The position numbers and the translations under genes were made by a program. Below the pieces are notes generated by a model. That model saw nothing but the letters and a program-made list of their open reading frames with translations. It searched no databases and had not been told where the DNA came from. A DNA stretch of 12,299 nucleotides from Candidatus Anoxychlamydiales bacterium (lineage in GTDB: Bacteria > Chlamydiota > Chlamydiia > Chlamydiales > SM23-39). Below are positions 6,865 through 12,299 of the stretch, piece by piece. The first letter of the stretch is position 1. Each line of letters begins with the position of its first letter. The DNA is taken from assembly GCA_011064865.1 (NCBI GenBank), contig JAAKFX010000043.1, positions 1 through 12,299 on the forward strand. The letters are read 5' to 3'.

Positions 6865-7491
6865 TCAGAAACCAATAGTATAAGAAAAAGAAACAGAAGT
6901 AGCTGCTGCTGCAAATAAAGCTCCCCACCCAGCGGATTGTCCTCCTTCAATAATTCCAGCAGACGCTAAAATGACTGCTCCTGCAGCTGGGACAACATTA
7001 ATTCCAAATTGGGAAAAATGAAAAGCCTCTCTTTCTTTTCCCCATACTAGTTCAATATTGGGGATATATCCTTTTACTATTCGACCATGCGTTTGCATCC
7101 AAATTCCCATTTCAAACCCAACTCCAAAATAAGAAGAATGAATAACGGAATCTTTATATTTTAAATAAGAATATTTAAAAGAGGGCATAAAACTCTTATT
7201 ATCTTTTCCAAGACCAAGCAAAGGGGCATGTAAGTTAAACGTTAGATCATTTCCCCTGCAACTTTTTAGATTACGAGATCTATATCCAAGACCAATATTT
7301 TGAACCAAAATAGTAGAACCTAATTTTACATAGAAATAAGAATCTTTAAGATTTTGAATCTCTTTCATATCTAGTTCTGCTAAAGGTTTTTGATTAATTT
7401 CTGGGATCACATCTTCTTTAAAAGTTTCTTCTGCAAAAAGTATTGCTGAGATGGATAGAAAAATAAATAGTATACAATAAAACTTCTTCAT
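6865..7491 (-). CDS. Secreted, probably outer-membrane protein (chlamydial type)
   Basis: A 208-residue exported protein. The N-terminus MKKFYCILFIFLSISAILFA is a signal peptide with probable cleavage before EETF. After a charged helix (about 25-50) comes DSYFYVKLGS, followed by a series of amphipathic strands (VQNIGLGYRSR, LTFNLHAPLLG, FKYSYLKYK, YFGVGFEMGIW, YIPNIELVWG) and a C-terminal strand SVSFSYTIGF ending in Phe, which is typical of beta-barrel outer-membrane proteins. A Gly/Ala-rich stretch near 167-197 could be a loop or a late strand. Small proteins with a DSYFYxKLG start and GLGYRSR are familiar to me from environmental Chlamydiae, which supports the host assignment, though I cannot name the family. 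The ribosome site is weak. Stand-alone gene with a probable terminator downstream. Confidence 0.75.
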   Translation of the reverse strand: MKKFYCILFIFLSISAILFAEETFKEDVIPEINQKPLAELDMKEIQNLKDSYFYVKLGSTILVQNIGLGYRSRNLKSCRGNDLTFNLHAPLLGLGKDNKSFMPSFKYSYLKYKDSVIHSSYFGVGFEMGIWMQTHGRIVKGYIPNIELVWGKEREAFHFSQFGINVVPAAGAVILASAGIIEGGQSAGWGALFAAAATSVSFSYTIGF

Positions 7492-7678
7492 AATTAAATT
7501 TCTTTTTTTTTATGAACAAGCATATAAAGAAACTATATATATAAACAATCTTTTTCTATAAAAAAACTAATTAACAAAAATCTAATAATAAAAAAGATAT
7601 CATCTAAAAATTTTAATTAAATTAAATATTCAATCATTTAAATAAACAGTTGCATAAAAGTTATCAGTTTGACAGCTT

Positions 7679-8566
7679 TTATGGATGAGAAGCAATTGAG
7701 AAAACATCTTGCAATTTTTCTAGAAGAATATCGAAACACGCTTGCAATTGTTTATCTATTTTTTTATGGATACCTAAAATACGATACTGATAAGTATCTG
7801 GCTGCCATAAAACCGGATATAAGTTGAACTTTACAGCAAGAAAATCCGGAAGAAATCCTACTTCATCAGAATTTGAACAAATATCTGCTATTAAAGACCA
7901 GCTGGATATTCGAGTTTTTACAGGAAGAGAATAATTATATATTTGCTGCCAGCTTTGTTGTAAAAATAATACTTCCATTTGATTTTCAGGCAATAATACT
8001 GGTTTCTTAGAAACATTTTTATTTCTTGAATAAAGCTGAAAATTCCCCTTACCAATTTCAGCTGTGATAACACCTTTCCAAGGAGCATTATCTAATACGA
8101 GGGCTAAATCTGCCTTTCCATGAATAACTGCCTCATATGCCTGATCAGGTCGCATGTGCCCAAATTCAATATTATCGATTTCAAGAAGCGCAGGAGTTGC
8201 GATTTGAGCAATAGCATGTGTTGTAACAAATCTTATGGGAACCTGTTCTTTAGGAATTATTAATTCTCGAAGTTGTTTTACCCAATTTTCTAATCTAGGA
8301 AATAAAATTTCCGCTTGTCTTGTGAGAGAAAATCGACGTTTCTTATGAGAACATAATGAAATACCAAGAGCTGTTTCAACTCTTTGTATCGCTGTACTTG
8401 CAGCACTCTGGCTCAAATTGTGAAATGCTGCTGCTTTTGTTAAATTTTTCATATGTGCGGCAATTATAAAAAGCTCTAAGTCCGCAATCCGTAAGTAACT
8501 TAATGTGTTATTATTTTTTTGAAGTATCCTCTGATCAATTTCATCAGAAATTATTAATTTGCTCAT
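7679..8566 (-). CDS. LysR-family transcriptional regulator
   Basis: A 295-residue LysR-type regulator, normal length for the family. The N-terminal winged helix-turn-helix spans about residues 24-85, with the recognition region TKAAAFHNLSQSAASTAIQRVE (43-64) and the conserved wing LTRQAEILFPRLENW. The C-terminal effector domain (about 108-290) has the LysR pattern, including GKADLALVLDNAP and SNSDEVGFLPDFLA. About 23 extra residues precede the usual family start. ATG at 8566 with AGGT about 8 bases upstream. It is divergent from the NTT transporter gene, with 104 bp between starts, the classic arrangement of a LysR regulator and its target. The effector is unknown; a nucleotide or related metabolite is only a guess. 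LysR regulators are scarce in reduced intracellular genomes. Confidence 0.88.
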   Translation of the reverse strand: MSKLIISDEIDQRILQKNNNTLSYLRIADLELFIIAAHMKNLTKAAAFHNLSQSAASTAIQRVETALGISLCSHKKRRFSLTRQAEILFPRLENWVKQLRELIIPKEQVPIRFVTTHAIAQIATPALLEIDNIEFGHMRPDQAYEAVIHGKADLALVLDNAPWKGVITAEIGKGNFQLYSRNKNVSKKPVLLPENQMEVLFLQQSWQQIYNYSLPVKTRISSWSLIADICSNSDEVGFLPDFLAVKFNLYPVLWQPDTYQYRILGIHKKIDKQLQACFDILLEKLQDVFSIASHP

Positions 8567-8590
8567 ATAAAAGACCTAGATTGATTTTTT

Positions 8591-8614
8591 CGATTTAAGA
8601 TATCTAATATATCG
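8591..8614. promoter_or_regulatory. Candidate LysR operator in the divergent promoter
   Basis: An imperfect 24-bp dyad (8 of 12 positions paired, outer arms CGAT/ATCG) containing GATAT-N5-ATATC at 8599-8613. LysR proteins bind such AT-rich interrupted dyads. It sits about 48 bp upstream of the start predicted from TATACT (8639-8644), which lacks a good -35, as expected for an activator-dependent promoter. In AT-rich DNA this could be chance. Confidence 0.4.
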
Positions 8615-8670
8615 ACTATGCAAATAAAAGAAAATAGATATACTGAAATTTAATAAGAGAGGCGGGTTTT

Positions 8671-10077
8671 ATGGATAATAAAAAAGGTTTTTTACGATTT
8701 TTTCAATGGATATGTCGTTTTAATTTTGGAATTTTTGAAAAAGAGGAATTTAAAAAATTTATAAGACTAGGGCTTATATTTGTTTTAATAATTGGTATTT
8801 ACTGGACTCTAAGACCTCTAAAAGACTCTATATTTATATTACTTGTTGGCAAATATCAGCTTCCATTTGCAAAAACAATTTCAGTTTTAAGCCTGCTTCC
8901 TTTGGTCATGTTATACACAAAACTTCTTGAAAAAACATCAAGAGAAAAGATGCTTCATATACTTCCATTATTTTATGGACTCTCTATATTGGCCTTTAGC
9001 GTTTTGATGCTTTTCATTCAGCCTACAGTAAAGGATCTCGCATTAAAATCTTCTCTATATGGCATATTCATAAAATGCTTAGGATATTTATGGTATCTAT
9101 TTGTAGAGAGTTTTGGTTCTTTAATTGTAGCTCTATTTTGGGCGTACACTGCTGATACTACAGATCCAACGACTGCTAAAAGAGGATTTCCATTAATCTA
9201 TGCTTTTGGACAATTAGGAGGCATTATTTTTCCATTCGGCATTGGAGGACTTCCGTATAGATTGGGACATAGCACTGATTTTTTTTATATGATGATTCTT
9301 GGAATACTAACATTGTTAATTATCCCATTATTTCGCTATTTTTTAAAAACAACCCCAAAAAAATTATTAAAATCTTTCCATGGAAAGAATGTAGCTGCAG
9401 AAACACAGAAACAGAAAATGGGTTTTTTAGAAGGATTAAAACTTGTATTAAAACATCGTTATTTAATAGGTATTTTTGCTGTGAATTTTATCTATGAGAT
9501 TATCGTCACGATATTTGATTTTAACTTTAAACTTGCAGCAGGAGCGAGTTATTCAGGCGTTGCTCTTAGCAATTATTTAAGCATATACGGTTCTAGCGTG
9601 AACATTGTATCGTTATCATGTTTACTTTTAGGTATCAGCAATATAACACGTTTTTTAGGAATCGGAGCTGCTTTAGCTTTAATGCCTCTAATTGTAGGAG
9701 CTGCTCTTTTTGGGTTCTTGACTATTGACACTTTAATGTTTTTATTCGCTCTTATGGTCGGATCAAAAGCAATTAACTATGCACTCAATGGCCCTGCATT
9801 GAAACAGCTTTATGTTCCAACAACACCTGATGTAAAATTTAAAGCCCAAGCTTGGATTGAAACATTTGGCTCTAGATCCTCAAAACAAGGCGGATCTGCA
9901 TTTAACATGCTCTTATCTCCACTTCAGTCTGCTTTTGGAAAAGTAGTTGGAAAATCCTACTATTTATATATCAGTGGAATCCTTTGCTTCCCACTGCTTG
10001 GCCTGTGGCTTATATTAGCAATATTTCTTGGAAGAACATTTAGAAAAGCAATTAAAGAAAATAAAGTGGTTTGTTAA
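8671..10077 (+). CDS. ATP/ADP translocase (NTT/Tlc) family nucleotide transporter
   Basis: A 468-residue inner-membrane protein with about 11-12 hydrophobic segments. It belongs to the NTT family of intracellular bacteria and plastids, which exchange host ATP for ADP or import nucleotides or NAD. Family landmarks: WTLRPLKDSI (45-54, with the essential Lys at 51), WAYTADTT followed by AKRGFPLIYAFGQLGG, NFIYEIIVTIFDFNFK, and a C-terminal YALNGPALKQLYVP with KAQAWIETFGSRSSKQGG. The basic residue of SRSSKQGG and the Glu of YEI are kept, while the usual Glu in the second region is Asp (TAD) and the usual KEMxYIP reads LKQLYVP. It is shorter than typical forms (about 500 or more residues), with a compact N-terminus. 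Ribosome site AGAGG about 9 bases before the ATG. Divergent from LysR. ATP/ADP exchange cannot be told from other nucleotide substrates. Confidence 0.9.
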   Translation: MDNKKGFLRFFQWICRFNFGIFEKEEFKKFIRLGLIFVLIIGIYWTLRPLKDSIFILLVGKYQLPFAKTISVLSLLPLVMLYTKLLEKTSREKMLHILPLFYGLSILAFSVLMLFIQPTVKDLALKSSLYGIFIKCLGYLWYLFVESFGSLIVALFWAYTADTTDPTTAKRGFPLIYAFGQLGGIIFPFGIGGLPYRLGHSTDFFYMMILGILTLLIIPLFRYFLKTTPKKLLKSFHGKNVAAETQKQKMGFLEGLKLVLKHRYLIGIFAVNFIYEIIVTIFDFNFKLAAGASYSGVALSNYLSIYGSSVNIVSLSCLLLGISNITRFLGIGAALALMPLIVGAALFGFLTIDTLMFLFALMVGSKAINYALNGPALKQLYVPTTPDVKFKAQAWIETFGSRSSKQGGSAFNMLLSPLQSAFGKVVGKSYYLYISGILCFPLLGLWLILAIFLGRTFRKAIKENKVVC

Positions 10078-10349
10078 AACAAAAGATTGGCGACTCATTA
10101 ATATTTTTTTTCGTAAAATTATTTGACAATAAATTATTCGAAAATTACTTTTTAATTAAATACAGAAGTATATTTGAAAAGGAAAAAGCTTTGGACTTTC
10201 AAAAAAATGTTACTTTTTTAGATCTAATTATGAGCTCTATTACGTCTTTTATATATACTTCAAAAAAAATAAATCAATTAACTGATTTAAAAAATGCTTT
10301 AGATAGCAAAAAAAAGAGTTGTAAATTCTTTCAAAAAATCCCCTCGTGA
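10071..10349 (+). CDS. Possible 92-aa protein overlapping the transporter end (TTG start)
   Basis: An ORF of 92 codons starting at TTG within the last codons of the NTT gene (7-nt overlap), which would allow translational coupling. The product is unrecognised, rich in Lys, Phe, Ile and Asn, and has a hydrophobic patch near residues 8-17 (SLIFFFVKLF). No signal peptide and no clear membrane span. There is no ATG until codon 54. The composition is also what random AT-rich DNA would give, and there is no strong ribosome site, so it may be spurious. If it is not real, 10078-10405 is a 328-bp gene-free stretch. Its TGA ends at 10349, exactly where the left arm of the inverted repeat before the dehydrogenase gene begins. 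Confidence 0.35.
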   Translation: MLKQKIGDSLIFFFVKLFDNKLFENYFLIKYRSIFEKEKALDFQKNVTFLDLIMSSITSFIYTSKKINQLTDLKNALDSKKKSCKFFQKIPS

Positions 10350-10399
10350 TCTCCTTTTAAATAAAAAAAAATAAAATTCAAATTTTTTAAAAAGGAGAT
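10349..10399 (+). promoter_or_regulatory. Inverted repeat that can hide the dehydrogenase ribosome site
   Basis: ATCTCCTTTT at 10349-10358 is perfectly complementary to AAAAGGAGAT at 10390-10399, which contains the AAGGAGAT Shine-Dalgarno sequence of the gene starting at 10406. The 31-nt spacer is almost pure A/T and could extend the stem by A-T pairs with one bulge. No T tract follows, so this is not a terminator. In RNA the stem would block ribosome access. Regulation is inferred. Confidence 0.55.
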
Positions 10400-10405
10400 A
10401 ATTTA

Positions 10406-11212
10406 ATGCGTTTAAAAAATAAAACAGCTTTCATTACAGGTGCAGCTCAAGGAATAGGAGAGGCGATTGCAGCTTCTTTTGTTAAAGAGGGAGCTTTTGT
10501 AATTATTACAGATATACATAGAGAATTAGATGAAAAAACTGCAAAAAAATATGGGGATAAAATTCTTTATATTCCTTTGGATGTTTCTAAAGAAAGTGAT
10601 TGGAAGAATGCTATATCTATTATCCAAAAAAAAGGATTAAAACTCGATGCAGTGGTTAATAATGCAGGTATTACTGGATTCAATGGAAATAAAGCTCCTA
10701 TGAATCCAGAAGAGTGCACAATTGAAGATTGGCAGAGAGTACATAAAGTTAATTTAGATGGAGTTTTTTTTGGATGTAAATATGGGATCAAATTAATGAA
10801 AGATAGAGGTGGCTCTATTATTAATATGTCATCTAGATCTGGAATTGTAGGAATTCCGGAAGCGGCACCTTATGCATCATCTAAAGCAGCTGTTAGAAAT
10901 CATACAAAGAGCGTTGCTCTTTATTGTGCGGAAAAACGATATGAAATTCGTTGTAATTCGATTCATCCGGCTGCGATATTAACACCAATGTGGGAGACAA
11001 TGTTAGGAACAGGAGAGACTAGAAAAAAAGCTTTAAAAAATATAGAAGCTACCGTTCCTTTGCATAGATTAGGAGATCCAATGGATGTTGCATATGCAGC
11101 AATATACTTAGCTGCTGACGAATCAAATTTTATGACTGGTAGTGAGATTCATATTGATGGAGGGATATTAGCAGGAGCTAGTGCATCTCCTAAAAAAGCA
11201 GAAGTAACTTAA
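10406..11212 (+). CDS. Short-chain dehydrogenase/reductase (classical SDR)
   Basis: A 268-residue cytosolic NAD(P)-dependent oxidoreductase of the classical SDR family. It has TGAAQGIG (11-18, cofactor motif), Asp36 at the end of the second beta strand (which favours NAD over NADP), NNAG (85-88), Asn116 and the catalytic set Ser143, Tyr156, Lys160 (YASSK). The C-terminal motif HIDGGILAG is standard. Length is slightly above the usual 250 because of a tail of about 15 residues (ASASPKKAEVT). The substrate is not evident; hydroxysteroid-, cyclopentanol- or FabG-like roles are all possible. The strong AAGGAGAT ribosome site 6 bases before the ATG lies inside an inverted repeat. It converges with the Nudix gene, with overlapping stop codons. 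Confidence 0.92.
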   Translation: MRLKNKTAFITGAAQGIGEAIAASFVKEGAFVIITDIHRELDEKTAKKYGDKILYIPLDVSKESDWKNAISIIQKKGLKLDAVVNNAGITGFNGNKAPMNPEECTIEDWQRVHKVNLDGVFFGCKYGIKLMKDRGGSIINMSSRSGIVGIPEAAPYASSKAAVRNHTKSVALYCAEKRYEIRCNSIHPAAILTPMWETMLGTGETRKKALKNIEATVPLHRLGDPMDVAYAAIYLAADESNFMTGSEIHIDGGILAGASASPKKAEVT

Positions 11213-11682
11213 GATTTCTCTAGATTTGGTTGAGTATAATTTTTATATTTTTGCAAAGCTTCTAAAGCGCCCTCGACTAATGGCATTTTATCAATATCTT
11301 GCATCCGTGCCCATTTATAGTCTTGATGCTCTATAGATAACTGGATAATAGGAGTTTTATGAAGCTGGATTTTAAACAAATGAAAGATATAATCGACATT
11401 GGGCTTTTTTACATATAATGCACCTAAACATTTTATGTGAGCTAGATCCTCAATATCAATTCCAGTCTCTTCAAACAACTCTCGTTTTGCTGCTTTTTTT
11501 GGAGACTCATTTTGTTCAACTTTTCCAGCAGGCACACCCCAAAATCCAGCCTCTAACTTTTGATTAGCTAATTGCAGCAAAAGAAGAGACTCGTCAATCT
11601 CGATATAACATCCAACAACTTCTATTTTGCCCCGATGTTTTTGAGGATTGTAGTCATAAATTTCTATTGATGATTTATTCAT
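11209..11682 (-). CDS. Nudix hydrolase
   Basis: A 157-residue Nudix-fold pyrophosphohydrolase, probably cytosolic, cleaving a nucleoside diphosphate linked to another group (for example an oxidised or free NTP, or a sugar nucleotide). The Nudix box is complete: G53, E59, R67-E68-L69, E71-E72, G74-I75, matching GX5EX7REUXEEXGU. The flanking PAGKVEQNE before it and the VKKPNVDYIFHLFKI strand after it match the fold. Which substrate it uses cannot be told. ATG at 11682 with AGAAG-like pairing upstream. It converges on the SDR gene: its TAA (11211-11209) overlaps the SDR TAA (11210-11212), leaving no room for a terminator between them, so the two transcripts must overlap. Confidence 0.92.
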   Translation of the reverse strand: MNKSSIEIYDYNPQKHRGKIEVVGCYIEIDESLLLLQLANQKLEAGFWGVPAGKVEQNESPKKAAKRELFEETGIDIEDLAHIKCLGALYVKKPNVDYIFHLFKIQLHKTPIIQLSIEHQDYKWARMQDIDKMPLVEGALEALQKYKNYTQPNLEKS

Positions 11683-11770
11683 ATCTTCTACCTAGGGAAA
11701 CTTGTAAAAAGTTTAATATATTTGTTGGGTTTACAACAATCAAAATAGCTTAAAATTGCTCAAGTTAATA

Positions 11771-11956
11771 TTAAAAAAATTCAATAGTGATAAATATTTT
11801 ATTGAAACCTAAGTCTATTTTATCATTTTTACTAACAAGATAGCATCCGCAAAAAGACCCTCCAATAAAAGAAGCAATATTTATCTGAAGCATGGACCAG
11901 ACTTTAGATTGTTTGCTTACTTGCTCTACTTGAGGTTGAACATTTTCAACTTCCAT
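11771..11956 (-). pseudogene. Short membrane protein, probably a truncated N-terminal remnant
   Basis: A 61-residue ORF with a good ribosome site (AAGGA, about 6 bases before the ATG at 11956). A Gln/Val-rich start (VENVQPQVEQVSKQS) is followed by a hydrophobic segment, WSMLQINIASFIGGSFCGCYLVSKN (about 20-44), and a short hydrophobic tail. The segment IASFIGGSFCGCYLVSKN resembles the first membrane helix (FLGGPLAG-type, then a polar N) of longer multi-span proteins found in intracellular bacteria. The frame ends abruptly after a seven-T tract, and no continuation appears in the other frames downstream, so I favour a decayed, truncated gene. A genuine single-span small protein is the alternative. 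Resemblance recalled from memory, not tested. Confidence 0.45.
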
Positions 11957-12074
11957 AGCACATCCTTAACTTAAAAAAGATAAAAAATGATAACAAAGAT
12001 TATCAATACAAACAAGAAGCTAAATTTTAAATATAGACAGAAAAGTTTTCTAAAATATATATATATACTTTTTT

Positions 12075-12299
12075 TTAAAACATCAAAAACTCAGGTTTAA
12101 AAATCAAAAGACTTCCTAAAATTAATAGAACAATACCACCTATTAGATGAGAAAAACGGCTATATTTAGTTGTAAGCTTCATCAAATGCAAAGAGGCCAT
12201 AGCAATTGAAAAGACTATAAGATCATCTAACATAAAAACAAAAATATATAATAAAATGTAGAGATAATAACTAGTGGGAGTTAAAGAAGAGCTGCTAAG
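12075..12299 (-). CDS. C-terminal part of a polytopic membrane protein (runs off window)
   Basis: An open frame of 74 codons that enters from the window edge and stops at TAA (12077-12075); the start lies beyond the window. It has two clear membrane segments: SYYLYILLYIFVFMLDDLIVF (with LDD inside) and, after a polar basic loop (LMKLTTKYSRF), LIGGIVLLILGSLLIFKPEFLMF. The LDDLIVF motif and the final IGG-to-IFKP helix resemble the ends of polytopic CcdA/DsbD-like or related membrane proteins, but I cannot assign a family from this fragment. The TTT-rich DNA downstream (12060-12076) gives no clear hairpin. Confidence 0.6.
   Translation of the reverse strand, partial: LSSSSLTPTSYYLYILLYIFVFMLDDLIVFSIAMASLHLMKLTTKYSRFSHLIGGIVLLILGSLLIFKPEFLMF

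Noticed and set aside
11722..11739. Hairpin TTGTTG/CAACAA upstream of the Nudix gene
   Set aside because: A six-bp AT-rich stem with no T tract on either strand and no consistent position for an operator; easily chance.
1..12299. CRISPR array, insertion sequence or plasmid origin
   Set aside because: No regularly spaced repeats, no transposase or replication gene, and no terminal inverted repeats with target duplication were seen.

Overview
The window is very AT-rich and dense with genes, and probably comes from an obligate intracellular bacterium. An environmental member of the Chlamydiae (Parachlamydiales or Simkania-like) fits best. The main support is an ATP/ADP-translocase-family nucleotide transporter, a hallmark of energy parasites, together with a DUF1207 outer-membrane-type protein and a small signal-peptide protein resembling chlamydial barrel-like proteins. 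This placement is inferred from protein content. Rickettsiales, Dependentiae and Legionella-like hosts are less likely but not excluded.

Layout. Positions 80-2538 (minus strand) hold a probable two-gene unit: an MFS transporter followed by a DUF1207 secreted or outer-membrane protein. A divergent plus-strand gene (2690-3043) encodes an unrecognised 117-aa protein. Next comes a complete CAT-anticodon tRNA (3091-3164) with a plausible promoter just upstream.

The stretch 3123-6543 is the most unusual part. The 3' portion of this tRNA, from the anticodon loop to the discriminator base (42 nt), recurs at 4415-4456 and 6502-6543 with 2 and 3 mismatches. The repeats delimit two tandem segments. The first carries only a RhuM-family gene (minus strand). 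The second carries only a complete peptide chain release factor 3 gene (prfC, plus strand) with its own good promoter. This is what successive integrations at a tRNA 3' end leave behind, but no integrase is present. After the second repeat there is about 320 bp without a gene, with short repeats and a probable minus-strand terminator.

Positions 6865-7491 (minus) encode a secreted, probably outer-membrane, protein. A LysR-type regulator (7679-8566, minus) is divergent from an NTT-family nucleotide transporter (8671-10077, plus). Their 104-bp shared promoter region contains an imperfect dyad, so the regulator may control the transporter. A possible 92-aa ORF overlaps the transporter's end. An NAD-type short-chain dehydrogenase (10406-11212) follows, and its ribosome binding site lies inside a 10-bp inverted repeat. 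It converges on a Nudix hydrolase gene (11209-11682, minus), with the two stop codons overlapping. The right end holds a short, probably truncated, membrane-protein gene (11771-11956, minus) and the C-terminal part of another polytopic membrane protein running off the window (12075-12299, minus).

The genes do not form one pathway. The coherent units are the MFS/DUF1207 pair, the LysR/NTT divergent pair and the tRNA-anchored tandem insertions.
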